DNA of 64,000 nt. Source: Anaerosporomusa subterranea. Its GTDB lineage: Bacteria > Bacillota > Negativicutes > Sporomusales > Acetonemataceae. Each line of letters starts with the position of its first letter. Positions within the stretch are counted from its first letter, which is position 1. The notes beneath the pieces were generated by a model. It had not been told where the DNA came from, searched no databases, and saw only the letters and a list, made by a program, of their open reading frames with translations. This document shows, piece by piece, positions 7,025 to 17,906 of the stretch. The translations under genes were made by a program, and so were the position numbers. Location of the stretch: contig NZ_LSGP01000005.1 of NCBI RefSeq assembly GCF_001611555.1, positions 17,012-81,011 on the forward strand. The letters run 5' to 3'.

Positions 7025-8996
7025 ACTTCACACTATCCCACAGTATCTCAGCAATGTCTTTAGTTTTAATTGTTTCATCGACATCTTTCAGTTTCGTCCC
7101 ATCTTCTAGCATCGTCAGACAGTAAGGACAAGCAGTAACAAATAAACCTGCTCCTGTAGCTAGGGCCTGTTCAGTCCGTTTAACGTTGATGCGCTGGTTT
7201 GGCTCCTCCTCCATCCACATTCGGCCACCGCCGGCACCGCAACAGAACCCGTTAGCTTTACTCTCAACCATCTCTTTGCCTTGCAGACCTGGGATCGCTG
7301 CCAGTACGGCTCGGGGCTCAGCATAAATGTCGTTATATCTTCCCAAATAACAGGAGTCATGGTAGGTATAGCTGCCAGTAATCGGCGTCTCTGGCTTCAG
7401 CTTTCCGGCTTGAACCAGTGATGCCATCAAAACAGAATGGTGAATAACTTCATAGTTGCCGCCGAATTGAGGATATTCATTCTTAAGAGTATTGAAGCAA
7501 TGGGGACAAGAGGTGATAATCTTTTTCACTCCATAGCCGTTCATCGTTTCAATATTCTGTGCGGCTAATGTCTGATAGAGATACTCGTTGCCCAAACGGC
7601 GGGCAGAATCGCCGCAGCAGATTTCTTCTGTTCCCAAAATGGCAAATGATACGCCAGCTTTTTGCAGCAGTTTGACAATGGCTGTAGAAACTTTTTTGTT
7701 TCGCTCGTCAAAGGCGCCACTACAGCCTGGCCAATACAGATATTCTACAGATTCGCTATTCGCTAAGGTTGGTACATCTAGCCCCTTGGTCCATTCCGCC
7801 CGGGTCGATCGACTAATGTTCCAGGGATTGCCGTTAGTTTCCATGCCACGGAAAGTCAGTACGAGTTCATGTGGAAAATTGCTTTCCGTCATCACCAAAT
7901 TACGCCGCAGATCAACGATTTTGGGCACATGCTCGACAAACACTGGACACTGTTCCTCACAAGAGCCGCAGGTTGTGCAAGCCCATACTGTTTCTTCGGC
8001 AACAACTCCAGGCACAATCGGCTGACTCAACGACTCCGCATCCTGCTCGCCTCCCTTTAACAGAAGCGGCCCTTTGGCATCAAGATGTTTTTTGAGATCT
8101 TGCGTAAATTGCTTTGGTGATAACGGCTTTCCACTCAGGTAGGCGGGACAACGATCTTGACAGCGACCGCAGCGGACGCAGGCATCGCCATCCAAAAGCT
8201 GCTTCCAGGTAAATTGCTGAATCTCATTAACGCCGAACTGTTCTACGGTTTCATCTTCCATATCAAGGGGGGATAGACTCTGCGCCGCTCGTCCCTTAGC
8301 AAGAATCTGATTCATCGGCCCAGTGATCAAATGGAACAGCTTGGAATAGGGAATATAGGCGATAAGGCCAAAGCTCATTAACAGGTGAATCCACCACACC
8401 GCACGATGCATCGAGCGTAAACCCGCAGGCTCTGAACCTGTAAACAAGGCTGCAAAGGATGCACCGACGGGATTCCATGCCACCCAGAGGTCGCCAGCGA
8501 AGGCAATCCTCAGCCCCTCCAACATGAAGCCGGTCACCAAAATGGCTCCTATCAGCAGCAATGAGATGAGATCGTCTGGCGTATTGTCGATTCCTTCCGG
8601 CTTATTGCCATAGCGGCGCCAAAGTGCCATGCCGATGGCAATCATCGCACCCAAGCCAAGTAAATCCATGATCAAAGACAATATTAGATAGTACGCACCT
8701 TGAAACAAGGGAATTTTTAAATCTTCGGTAGCCGCAATGGACAAAGTCCCGAGAGTAAAAGCAGCAAACGACCAAAAGAAAAACCAGTGCATTACTCCAG
8801 GATACGTCTCCCGTAAGAGTCGCAGGTGACCAAAACTATGGGAAAAGAAACGAATAAGTCCAATCTTGCCGTGCTTCAATCGATCCTCAGGCACACCGAG
8901 CTGCCATAGTCGGTAACGGTCATACATCCCCTTAGCAAAAATCGCGAATGCAACCACCATCAGAACGTACATAAATAAATAACTATCATGGTACAT
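7023..8996 (-). CDS. Membrane Fe-S oxidoreductase (ETF:menaquinone oxidoreductase-like, HdrD/NarI type)
   Basis: A fusion of about 657 residues. The N-terminal 240 residues hold five membrane spans like the NarI cytochrome b subunit. Two [4Fe-4S] motifs follow (CVRCGRCQDRCP and CTTCGSCEEQCP), then two CCG domains of the HdrB/HdrD kind (EICCGDSARRLGNE with SCPHC, and GFCCGAGGGRMW with ACPYC). This architecture is that of proteins proposed to pass electrons between electron-transfer flavoprotein and the quinone pool in anaerobes. No etfAB genes adjoin it here. The ATG at 8996 just before the first membrane helix is preferred. Longer starts (TTG 9092, ATG 9116) overlap a terminator-like hairpin, although TTG 9092 has a better ribosome binding site, so the true N-terminus is uncertain. 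Confidence 0.85.
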   Translation of the reverse strand: MYHDSYLFMYVLMVVAFAIFAKGMYDRYRLWQLGVPEDRLKHGKIGLIRFFSHSFGHLRLLRETYPGVMHWFFFWSFAAFTLGTLSIAATEDLKIPLFQGAYYLILSLIMDLLGLGAMIAIGMALWRRYGNKPEGIDNTPDDLISLLLIGAILVTGFMLEGLRIAFAGDLWVAWNPVGASFAALFTGSEPAGLRSMHRAVWWIHLLMSFGLIAYIPYSKLFHLITGPMNQILAKGRAAQSLSPLDMEDETVEQFGVNEIQQFTWKQLLDGDACVRCGRCQDRCPAYLSGKPLSPKQFTQDLKKHLDAKGPLLLKGGEQDAESLSQPIVPGVVAEETVWACTTCGSCEEQCPVFVEHVPKIVDLRRNLVMTESNFPHELVLTFRGMETNGNPWNISRSTRAEWTKGLDVPTLANSESVEYLYWPGCSGAFDERNKKVSTAIVKLLQKAGVSFAILGTEEICCGDSARRLGNEYLYQTLAAQNIETMNGYGVKKIITSCPHCFNTLKNEYPQFGGNYEVIHHSVLMASLVQAGKLKPETPITGSYTYHDSCYLGRYNDIYAEPRAVLAAIPGLQGKEMVESKANGFCCGAGGGRMWMEEEPNQRINVKRTEQALATGAGLFVTACPYCLTMLEDGTKLKDVDETIKTKDIAEILWDSVK

Positions 8997-9090
8997 ACCT
9001 AGCTGTCTTGAAGCGGTCAAATGCAACACCGTCCTTCCGTTATATGTAACAAGTAAAGATTCGCCAACAACTGAATTTTCCCTTTTTTCC

Positions 9091-9137
9091 AAAAAAAATT
9101 CTCCCTTCAAACACATATGCTCATTTGTTGAAGGGAG
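9091..9137 (-). terminator. Terminator-like hairpin in the oxidoreductase leader
   Basis: On the minus strand CTCCCTTCAA (9128-9137) can pair with TTGAAGGGAG (9101-9110) across a 17-nt loop. AA and eight Ts follow (9091-9098). This is the form of an intrinsic terminator, and the right arm contains an AAGGGAG Shine-Dalgarno before TTG 9092. It could be an attenuator or the end of a short upstream RNA. Confidence 0.55.
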
Positions 9138-9503
9138 ACAGACTTTCGACGTGTATATGAGACATTAAGATCAGTGTCTTTAGCTAACTTCCGTGAAAAT
9201 CCAGCTTCCAAAATATGCGTCCTAACCAACTACAGCCGACAAACTAGGATGATTCTTATGGATAAGATTAAATTCCTGATGGCTGGATTTACCATAAACT
9301 ATCTAATGTCATAGAAGTTTCCAGACTTAAACTTGCCGCCTCGATATTCAACCGCTAAATCATTCCCCAATCCGACCGCAACAGCATATTTAAATAGTCA
9401 GTTATCTCTACAAAAAAAGAAACCGCCAAGCGGCGGCTTTAGATAGACAGAATGACTCAGCCACAGAAGAAAGTAGCGGAGTAAAGAGCAAACTAACTTA
9501 GGC
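9138..9503. other. Gene-poor gap with a possible gene remnant
   Basis: No intact gene is seen. On the minus strand about 9299-9397 there is a stretch of roughly 30 codons between stops, reading AVAVGLGNDLAVEYRGG and then KFKSGNFYDIR. It has protein-like composition but no start or ribosome binding site. It may be the 3' end of a decayed gene or chance. The ABC-F terminator lies at 9409-9440. Confidence 0.3.
9409..9440 (-). terminator. Terminator of the ABC-F gene
   Basis: A GC stem CCGCC/GGCGG (9423-9427 with 9432-9436) followed on the minus strand by a T-rich run (TTTCTTTTTTT). Confidence 0.75.
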
Positions 9504-11105
<1,602 letters not shown>

Positions 11106-11454
11106 TCACACTACCGTCTTTCCCATTTTTTAGGCCTACGGCTACATCGTAAAGCCACCACGACCCTAAGAAAGAATTATATCATACCGGGATAGATAAG
11201 TCTATTCCTCTTTCGGCAACGAAAAGCGACTCCTCCTGCGGCAGAAACCCTTGCTCTTGGCTAACGGTAGGCGCTCGCCAGCCGTTCAGGACTTTCACAC
11301 TATGGATGACGCCCATGCCGGGCGTACACGGTCTGAAAAGACCGCCGAATGGCGGTCTTTTCAGAAAGTATGGGGTACGATAGCACAAACGACACACCAA
11401 CTGCACTAGCAACCACAAAGAGCGAAAAATCTTAGAGTAGATGTCTATTCACGG
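11106..11454. other. Intergenic region between citC and the ABC-F gene
   Basis: No convincing gene. It contains the terminator at 11332-11365, a GC-rich stretch with short inverted repeats (for example GACGCCC and GGGCGT around 11309-11325) and, at 11176-11181 on the minus strand, TATAAT preceded by TG, an extended -10 suitable for the ABC-F gene. Confidence 0.5.
11332..11365 (-). terminator. Terminator of the citrate lyase operon
   Basis: A 15-bp perfect stem (11332-11346 with 11351-11365) and GAAT loop, about 90 bp after the citC stop. The lower stem is rich in A/T pairs. Confidence 0.8.
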
Positions 11455-12498
11455 CTAATGCCGGGAATCTGTCGACCTGATTTTGGCCAAGATTGGCTTT
11501 GTTTCATCAGAGACCAGATAGTCATAGGTAGTCTCGGGCACCAAACTTTGTATTCCTTCCCAGTCATCACGTTTGATCATCTCCCGAACCTTAGATGCGC
11601 TGACGATCTCACCAGCCACCTGTACGCGTTCCATGACTTTGACGCTGATACCATGAGCTGGGAGAATATCGAGCATAGCTTGATTATAGGCATTAGTTAC
11701 CTGACAGTACGGCTCTTGCCCCATGTAACGGCTATTGATATGAAGACGTCGGGCGATCTGGGTTGCAAACAACGTAATGTCAAGCCGAGCTTGTGCTACA
11801 ACCGCGTCCTCATCACGAGTAAAATAGGTTGGGAAGGTCGCCGCCGAGATGATATATTTACCAGCGGGCACGACCGCTACATTGGGCAAATGGGTCGCAC
11901 CGGCTTTGACCAACTTTAACCGGTCAGCAAAAGGAAACAGCGAACATTCTTCACTGACGACAAAGACAATCACCGCCGCATTTTCTCCAGCCGCTTTTTC
12001 AATAAGAGCTTGATGCCCTTTCGTAAACGGATTGCAATTGACAACAATTGCTGCCCGCTCGCCTGGTAGGTGGGCTGCCGCGATTTCGACCTCTTTACAG
12101 TAGCCTTCAATAGAGCCTAGTCCTGTTTCCAGCAACACAACATAGGGTTCGGCGCGGACGATCTCGGTAAAACCTAAGTTGGCAAACAGATGGGCTTTGC
12201 TTGGCTTGGTAAACACAAAGTAATGCATCCTGCCCCGGCGGGATTGCTCCTGCATCAATGCCGAAACAATCGTCGCTGTCAGTCCTAATCCTTGAAGATT
12301 CTCATCGATAGCAATATTTCGCAATATCTCGCCTTTGAATGAACCAGTGCCAACCATCTTTTCAGTCAGCCGCGCTAGGACGGTGTATTCAACATCGGCA
12401 TCAAATGTTAAATCAAACTGAGCGAGAAAGTCCTGGACTTCTCTGAATTGGCGAGTATTTGCAAGATTGACGATCTCGATTTTTACATCGTTAAACAT
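11455..12498 (-). CDS. citC: [Citrate (pro-3S)-lyase] ligase
   Basis: Activates citrate lyase by ATP-dependent acetylation of the prosthetic-group thiol on CitD. The 347 residues match the family length. The N-terminal third looks like a GNAT fold (IDENLQGLGLTATIVSAL). The nucleotidyltransferase core follows, with IVVNCNPFTKGHQALIEKA near residues 150-170, where TKGH is the HxGH-type signature. It is the last gene of the operon citD-citE-citF-citXG-citC, about 100 bp after citXG. The gap before it (12499-12600) shows no extra gene. Confidence 0.95.
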   Translation of the reverse strand: MFNDVKIEIVNLANTRQFREVQDFLAQFDLTFDADVEYTVLARLTEKMVGTGSFKGEILRNIAIDENLQGLGLTATIVSALMQEQSRRGRMHYFVFTKPSKAHLFANLGFTEIVRAEPYVVLLETGLGSIEGYCKEVEIAAAHLPGERAAIVVNCNPFTKGHQALIEKAAGENAAVIVFVVSEECSLFPFADRLKLVKAGATHLPNVAVVPAGKYIISAATFPTYFTRDEDAVVAQARLDITLFATQIARRLHINSRYMGQEPYCQVTNAYNQAMLDILPAHGISVKVMERVQVAGEIVSASKVREMIKRDDWEGIQSLVPETTYDYLVSDETKPILAKIRSTDSRH

Positions 12499-12600
12499 GG
12501 TTACACCGCCTTATTAACGGGTTCACCGGGGAAAAAGTCCGGGTACTCTCCAGGTGGTTTCTAATGTCGGAGGCTTTGGTGATTTTCCTGGTACTAGAAA

Positions 12601-13998
12601 TCATCTACTAACCGCTCGCGTAAAGAGCAAATGAACGAAGTAAGTAGCTGCAAGTAAGTCGGCCGTTCCTCCTGGGCTGATATTTTTAGTTATGAATAGC
12701 TTATCCATTGCCAAAATGCGTTCTCTGCCTACCGCTGTCAACATCCCGCCGGCGTTGATTGCTTGCTGCGCTTCTTGTTTTACAACCAGCAAGCCGCTCA
12801 TGCCATGACGATTGAGCACAGTGGAATCTTCAACACCAAGCATTAGATGGATTAGGCTATGCACTAACGAGTCGTTCAGCGTCAAGCCATGCTCTAAAGC
12901 CTGCCGTAGCGCAGGCAACCCATACGACTGGATGCTGGGAAGTCCTTTCTCCATCTCACCGCGAATACCGGTAACTCCCTGTTCGAGGTACAGTCGCTCT
13001 CCCGCCGTCAGCTGTGCCGGCTGTTTTCCCAGATGCAGCTTGCCAAGCTCACGTTCAACAATTCCTTCGCAAATCGTCGAAACACGCGAAAAGATGTCTG
13101 TTGCTCGCGTTCTTGCGTCCTGCCGGATGCTCATGGCTGCAGCGGCAGACAGAATCCCCAGCAGAAACAGTAACCCTTTTTGTGTATTTACGTCCTGGGT
13201 CACCCTGAACATGGCGTGTTCGCCTTCGATACCAATCTGGCGAAGAACTGGCAAAAGATCAGCATCGCCTTCCCTGTGATTCCAGCCCGCCACTGCGCAG
13301 CGCAGCATAGCTCCGGTTAACGCGCTGCTACTCTTGATAAATGTAAAAAAGTCCATATCCTGGTGAGCACCGGAATTATCGGTGTCGACTAGTCCCGGAG
13401 AAGGGGTGCAAGCCGCCTCCATCAGCATCGCTTCCACCGCCCACGCGCCAATATTCCAGACCGCCTTTGGCCAGGGGTTCGTTTGCTCTGCAGCAGAAAT
13501 TGCTAGCCTTCTGTTGACAGTTTGCATCAATTCATCAATATGGTGATTCCGCTCTCGCATGCAAGTTACGGCTTGCTTTTCACAGATAAAGCAGGTACGT
13601 TCAGGTAGTCCGAAATTATTGCGAGATATTTGTTCGCCGCCCGCAGCAAATACATCAATATCATAGAGACGCGCAGAATCACTTGTTGTCTCGATGGCAA
13701 CGCAGATCTGCTTCAGTTCAGTCGACTCTCCGTTAACGGCGATAACGGCAAACGGGCCTGTCTTTGGATACACTATCCGCTCTTCGACAATTCGCCAGCC
13801 CTTAGCAGTCACCTGTGTCCGAAAGGAATCAACCGCCTGACAAAAGACGGCGCGGATTTGCTCACTGTCTTTCACAGCCCCTGGGATATTCAGCGATATG
13901 CTGATAATAGGCATTGCATGCAAAAGCCTCAGTTCTTCCCGAATCGCAGCCCGCCGCTCTTTCGCCGCCAGTATGTCGTTCAACTTGAGTTCGTGCAT
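12601..13998 (-). CDS. citXG: CitX-CitG fusion: holo-citrate lyase maturation enzyme
   Basis: A bifunctional enzyme of 465 residues. About residues 1-175 resemble CitX, which transfers the phosphoribosyl-dephospho-CoA arm onto apo-CitD (motifs YPKTGPFAVIAVNG and RLYDIDVFAAGGEQISR). Residues from about 185 resemble CitG, which makes the triphosphoribosyl-dephospho-CoA precursor (motifs EAACTPSPGLVDTDNSGAHQ, DVNTQKGLLFLLG and HSLIHLMLG). The two are separate genes in Klebsiella and fused in several other bacteria. GAGGTGA precedes the ATG, 31 bp after citF. Confidence 0.93.
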   Translation of the reverse strand: MHELKLNDILAAKERRAAIREELRLLHAMPIISISLNIPGAVKDSEQIRAVFCQAVDSFRTQVTAKGWRIVEERIVYPKTGPFAVIAVNGESTELKQICVAIETTSDSARLYDIDVFAAGGEQISRNNFGLPERTCFICEKQAVTCMRERNHHIDELMQTVNRRLAISAAEQTNPWPKAVWNIGAWAVEAMLMEAACTPSPGLVDTDNSGAHQDMDFFTFIKSSSALTGAMLRCAVAGWNHREGDADLLPVLRQIGIEGEHAMFRVTQDVNTQKGLLFLLGILSAAAAMSIRQDARTRATDIFSRVSTICEGIVERELGKLHLGKQPAQLTAGERLYLEQGVTGIRGEMEKGLPSIQSYGLPALRQALEHGLTLNDSLVHSLIHLMLGVEDSTVLNRHGMSGLLVVKQEAQQAINAGGMLTAVGRERILAMDKLFITKNISPGGTADLLAATYFVHLLFTRAVSR

Positions 13999-14029
13999 GC
14001 ACTCACCTCAGATTCTAAAATACCAGGCT

Positions 14030-15568
14030 TTAGATAGGTTTGCGTACAACATCAATCACTGAGCCATCGCGATATTCAATAACAGCAACCACTTCATCGC
14101 TAACTTCAATAGGCTCAGGTTTGCCTGCCAGATCGTAGGCAATTTGTTGCAAATCGTGGATACTCATAACCGGCAGTCCGGTTCCTTTAAGATTATTGAT
14201 CAAATCTGTCCGCCTCGGATTAACGGCGATGCCGCGTTCAGTAATAATGACATCAACAGTCTCACCCGGTGTTACGATGGTATTCACTTCGTCGATAACC
14301 ATCGGCAATCTGCCCCGCAGCAACGGTGCAACAACGATCGCCAAATTGGCGCCAGCGGCAGTGTCTGAATGTCCGCCTGAAGCACCCATGATTACTCCAT
14401 TGGAATCGGTGATGACATTGACATTAAAGTCAACGTCAACTTCGGTTGCGCTGAGAATGACAACATCCAAATTGTTGACAATCGGTCCACCGCAATGGGG
14501 ATTAGCGTAATAAGAAGCAGACATTTCCAGATGCCTGGGATTATTCTTCAATGATTCGATAGACGGAAGGTCAAAATCCTGCGTATCAAAAATTGTTTCA
14601 ATCAAACCTTCTTCCAGCATTTGCACAAATGGCGCCGTAATGCCGCCTACACCAAAGCTTGCCTTAATATTTTGTTGAATCATCTTTTCCCGAATAAACT
14701 TTGCCGTTGCCAGCGAAGCGCCACCGCTGCCCAACTGCAGCGAGTAGCCATCCTTAAAATAGCCCGAGTGTTCAATCACTCCGGCCGCGTACTCAGCGAT
14801 TAACAGTTCACGCGGATTGCGGCTAATGCGCAGAGCGCCGGAAGCGATGCCTGCCGGATCGCCGATGCTGTCCATCACAACGATATAATCTACCTGAGTT
14901 TGCGGAATACTAATCGGACGAACCGGATATGGAACCAGATTATCGGTAATGGCAATCACCTTGTCAGCATAGGCGGCGTCAACCATCGCATAGCCTAGTG
15001 AACCACACGCTGATTTGCCGTTGATTCCATTCATATTGCCATAGCGGTCACAACAAGGCGCGCCAATAAACGCGACATCGATATGCAGTTCACCGCATTC
15101 AATAGCTCTCGCCCGTCCGCCGTGTGAGCGGATGATAGCCGGTCGCGACAGTTTGCCTGAAGTCAGAAGTTTCCCCAGCTTGCCCCGGGCGCCGCTGGTT
15201 TCCACCGCAGTGATAACCCCTTGTTCAATATAGGGCAAGATGGCGTCATTGATATCATTCAACGAACTGGGCGCTAAAGTCAGGTCTTTAATATTCTTGC
15301 GGGCAATTGCCTCAATCACTTGATTAAGAACATAGTCTCCATTGCGGAAGTGATGATGAAATGAGATTGTCATCCCATCCTTTAACCCGGCGGCGTCAAT
15401 TGCCTGACTGATCGACTCCAGCACCTTGTCTGATCCTGGCCGCTGCGACCGGATCTTCGCCCCTGCCATCCGGCCTTCAGGCGTAAACGCGAAAGGACCC
15501 GCATAGGGACGGACTGTCTTAAACCCTTTTATCACATCTGGTATGATTCTTCCAACTGCATTCTTCAT
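14030..15568 (-). CDS. citF: Citrate lyase alpha subunit (citrate:acetyl-ACP transferase)
   Basis: Exchanges acetyl for citryl on the CitD thioester, the first step of citrate cleavage. At 512 residues it has the family length. The opening MKNAVGRIIPDVIKGFKTVRP and GPFAFTPEGRMAGAKIRS are typical of CitF. The two CoA-transferase-like halves follow (SFHHHFRNGDYVLNQVIE; VGGITAPFVQMLEEGL; GASGGHSDTAAGANL; ERGIAVNPRR). GGGGAGGGG precedes the ATG, and the gene starts 18 bp after citE, so translation is probably coupled. Confidence 0.97.
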   Translation of the reverse strand: MKNAVGRIIPDVIKGFKTVRPYAGPFAFTPEGRMAGAKIRSQRPGSDKVLESISQAIDAAGLKDGMTISFHHHFRNGDYVLNQVIEAIARKNIKDLTLAPSSLNDINDAILPYIEQGVITAVETSGARGKLGKLLTSGKLSRPAIIRSHGGRARAIECGELHIDVAFIGAPCCDRYGNMNGINGKSACGSLGYAMVDAAYADKVIAITDNLVPYPVRPISIPQTQVDYIVVMDSIGDPAGIASGALRISRNPRELLIAEYAAGVIEHSGYFKDGYSLQLGSGGASLATAKFIREKMIQQNIKASFGVGGITAPFVQMLEEGLIETIFDTQDFDLPSIESLKNNPRHLEMSASYYANPHCGGPIVNNLDVVILSATEVDVDFNVNVITDSNGVIMGASGGHSDTAAGANLAIVVAPLLRGRLPMVIDEVNTIVTPGETVDVIITERGIAVNPRRTDLINNLKGTGLPVMSIHDLQQIAYDLAGKPEPIEVSDEVVAVIEYRDGSVIDVVRKPI

Positions 15569-15585
15569 AACAATCCCCTCCCCTT

Positions 15586-16461
15586 TTATCGCCTAACGGC
15601 GGCAGCGTAAGCCAATACGCGTTCAGCCCGCGTTACAATCGGCGTATCGATCATTTTGCCATCCAGCGCAATAACTCCTGATTTGCGTTCCAGTGCTTCT
15701 TTATAGGCAGCCAGAACCCTTTCCGCATGCAAAATTTCCTTCTCAGTGGGGGTAAATATCTCCTGCACGATCCGGATTTGCCGCGGATTGATTACCGATT
15801 TGCCGTCAAAACCGAGTTGCTTAATCATCTTTGTTTCAGCAATAAAGGTAACTTCATCATTCGCATCGGTGAAAACTGAATCAATCACCATCAACCCGGC
15901 CGCACGCGCCGCCAGCACCAATTGCGATCTGGCGACAAACAGTTCATGACCTTCCTTGCTGCGACTAGTCCGCAAATCAGCGATGAAATCCTCGCCGCCG
16001 ATGGCCAGAGCAACCATTCTCGGGCTAGCGGTTGCGATCTGGTAGGCATTCATTAAGCCCTTGGCGGTTTCAATTGCTGCCATCATCCGGATACAACCCG
16101 CAGGGAATCCCTGCTCCTGTTCAGCCTTGGTGATGATCCTGTCGATTTCTTGAATATCCTCTGCTGTCTCTGCCTTCGGCAGACGGATCAGGTCAGGCTT
16201 TGCCGGCAGGACCACTCGCAAATCATCCAGACCGAAAGGGGTCTGGATATGATTGATGCGAACCGCAACCTCGCACGGATAGCGAAGCTGCTTGATTGCA
16301 TTATGGACTAAATGACGGGCGGCATCTTTCTCAGTGATAGCTACCGCGTCCTCAAGATCAAATATAACCGTGTCCGCTCCATAGATACCTGCGCTTTGTA
16401 ACATCGCGGGATTGTTGCCAGGCATGAACATCATTGCCCTGCGTAACTTTGTTTGCTGCAT
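15586..16461 (-). CDS. citE: Citrate lyase beta subunit (citryl-ACP lyase)
   Basis: Splits citryl-ACP to oxaloacetate and acetyl-ACP. The 291 residues fit the HpcH/HpaI aldolase-like CitE family. Visible motifs are RRAMMFMPGNNPAMLQSA, the acidic VIFDLEDAV (magnesium ligand region), AVRINHIQTPFG, IRLPKAETAEDI and MAAIETAKGLMNA (second metal-binding Glu), then GKSVINPRQ near the C-terminus. It begins 5 bp after citD and precedes citF. No oxaloacetate decarboxylase gene is present in the window, so the fate of oxaloacetate is encoded elsewhere. Confidence 0.97.
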   Translation of the reverse strand: MQQTKLRRAMMFMPGNNPAMLQSAGIYGADTVIFDLEDAVAITEKDAARHLVHNAIKQLRYPCEVAVRINHIQTPFGLDDLRVVLPAKPDLIRLPKAETAEDIQEIDRIITKAEQEQGFPAGCIRMMAAIETAKGLMNAYQIATASPRMVALAIGGEDFIADLRTSRSKEGHELFVARSQLVLAARAAGLMVIDSVFTDANDEVTFIAETKMIKQLGFDGKSVINPRQIRIVQEIFTPTEKEILHAERVLAAYKEALERKSGVIALDGKMIDTPIVTRAERVLAYAAAVRR

Positions 16462-16465
16462 TTTC

Positions 16466-16747
16466 CTACCCCCTCAGTCCGGCTGCCCGCTCAAGAGCAG
16501 TCAAAGTCCGGGCTTCAATTGTATAATCCAGCGCACCTTTGTCATTGGCATGAACCAGTGCGTCCTCAACTCCGTTAGCAAGGAGTGTTTGCGTGATAAC
16601 AGCCTTCATTTTCGCGCCATACTGCTTACTGGTCGGGCTGACCAGTTCAATGCGGATGCCGCTGCCTGCCTCTGCCGGTGACAACGCAATCAGAATATCA
16701 GACGACTCAATCGTCCCGGCCTGTGCCGCTTGCATGATTTTCCCCAT
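16466..16747 (-). CDS. citD: Citrate lyase acyl carrier protein (gamma subunit)
   Basis: Carries the phosphoribosyl-dephospho-CoA arm on which acetyl and citryl groups are exchanged. The 93 residues match the family. AQAGTIESSDILIAL contains the attachment serine: Ser15 aligns with Ser14 of enterobacterial CitD. DDKGALD-like NDKGALDYTIEAR is the conserved C-terminal part. First gene of the operon, with a TATAAT about 85 bp upstream and the LysR gene divergent. Confidence 0.95.
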   Translation of the reverse strand: MGKIMQAAQAGTIESSDILIALSPAEAGSGIRIELVSPTSKQYGAKMKAVITQTLLANGVEDALVHANDKGALDYTIEARTLTALERAAGLRG

Positions 16748-16830
16748 ATTTTTCTCCTCCTGTTGCCATATTTATCAATGACTCTGCCTGCAGAGATCCA
16801 CAGACTTACTCTATTTTTACCACTGTGCGT

Positions 16831-16859
16831 ATTATAGCTAATTTTCTGAAAAACATAAA
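16831..16859 (-). promoter_or_regulatory. Putative promoter of the citrate lyase operon
   Basis: Minus-strand TATAAT at 16831-16836; a weak -35 (TTTATG) lies 17 bp upstream. A poor -35 fits a promoter that needs an activator such as the divergent LysR protein. Confidence 0.5.
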
Positions 16860-16982
16860 ATACAATTCTGCGATGCTTAACAATAGAAAAATTGAATAAC
16901 GACGGAAAGGCAAATCAAAACAGGAGAATCTACTCTCCACTGCGAATACAGCGAAAAGGACTAACTTGCAGGAGGTGACCTG

Positions 16983-17852
16983 ATGGAAATTCGGGATTGG
17001 TTAATCCTCGAAGTCCTCTATGAGCAAAAGAATATCACTAAAACCGCCCATTCGTTATTTATATCCCAGCCCGCCTTAACAGCTCGGTTGCGGCAAATTG
17101 AAAAAGAATTCGGCATTACTATTGTTAACCGTACCAGTAAAGGCGTGCAATTTACCCCGCAAGGTGAGTACCTTGCTAAATCCTCTACAGAAATGTTACT
17201 AAAATTTCGCCGAATCAAAGAACAAGTGTTAAATCTCGACGCTTCTGTTATGGGAACCCTACGCCTGGGAGCATCGAGTTATTTTACCGCCTTCACGCTG
17301 CCGCCACTGCTCAAACAGTTCAAGCAGCAATATCCAAATGTTGAATTTAGTGTTCATACAAATTGGACAAAAGATATCTTCAACACTGTATTTAACCAGG
17401 AGGTTCACATCGGCTTCGTCAGTGCCGACTACGGTTGGCAAAGTCAGAAACACCTGCTGTTCGAGGAACCGATTTATGTTGCTTCTGTTGACGATATTGA
17501 TCTGGCCAATCTGCCGAATTTGCCGCGCATTAACTACCAAACTGACGGCCTAATCAAAGCCATGATCGATAAATGGTGGCGGGAAAACTTTTCTCAGCCG
17601 CCGACGATCAGTATGGAAGTGGACAAGCTGGCTACATGCAAGGAGATGGTCAAGCACGGTCTGGGCTATGGCATCATGCCTAGCAGAATACTGCATGATC
17701 TTCCAGCAATGCGCAAAACCATGCTTACCGACCAACAGGGCAACCCCATCCTGCGCGGCACCTGGATGATCTACCATGAAGAAGACCAGGACTTAAATGT
17801 CATGAAAGCCTTTGTCGACTTTATCAAAGCGGTAGACTTCACACAGCACTGA
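16983..17852 (+). CDS. LysR-family regulator of the citrate locus
   Basis: A 289-residue LysR-type regulator. The N-terminal winged helix is clear (LILEVLYEQKNITKTAHSLF then ISQPALTARLRQIEKEFG, residues 7-50), followed by the periplasmic-binding-protein-like effector domain (GTLRLGASSYFTAFTLPPLL onward). It lies divergent from citD and directly upstream of the citrate transporter, so it most likely controls both in response to citrate or a related acid (inference). An AGGAGGTGA precedes the ATG. A hairpin terminator follows. Confidence 0.9.
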   Translation: MEIRDWLILEVLYEQKNITKTAHSLFISQPALTARLRQIEKEFGITIVNRTSKGVQFTPQGEYLAKSSTEMLLKFRRIKEQVLNLDASVMGTLRLGASSYFTAFTLPPLLKQFKQQYPNVEFSVHTNWTKDIFNTVFNQEVHIGFVSADYGWQSQKHLLFEEPIYVASVDDIDLANLPNLPRINYQTDGLIKAMIDKWWRENFSQPPTISMEVDKLATCKEMVKHGLGYGIMPSRILHDLPAMRKTMLTDQQGNPILRGTWMIYHEEDQDLNVMKAFVDFIKAVDFTQH

Positions 17853-17870
17853 ACAATCACGTTATATCTG

Positions 17871-17906
17871 AGACGCTTGGATTCCTATAAAAAGGGACAA
17901 GCGTCT
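17871..17906 (+). terminator. Terminator of the LysR gene
   Basis: Stem AGACGCTTG/CAAGCGTCT (17871-17879 with 17898-17906), followed by TGTTTTG. The remaining gap to 18140 holds the ribosome binding site AAGGAGG of the transporter and no other gene. Confidence 0.75.

Noticed and set aside
11182..11418. 78-codon minus-strand reading frame between citC and the ABC-F gene
   Set aside because: It runs through the terminator hairpin, has no ribosome binding site and a non-protein-like composition.
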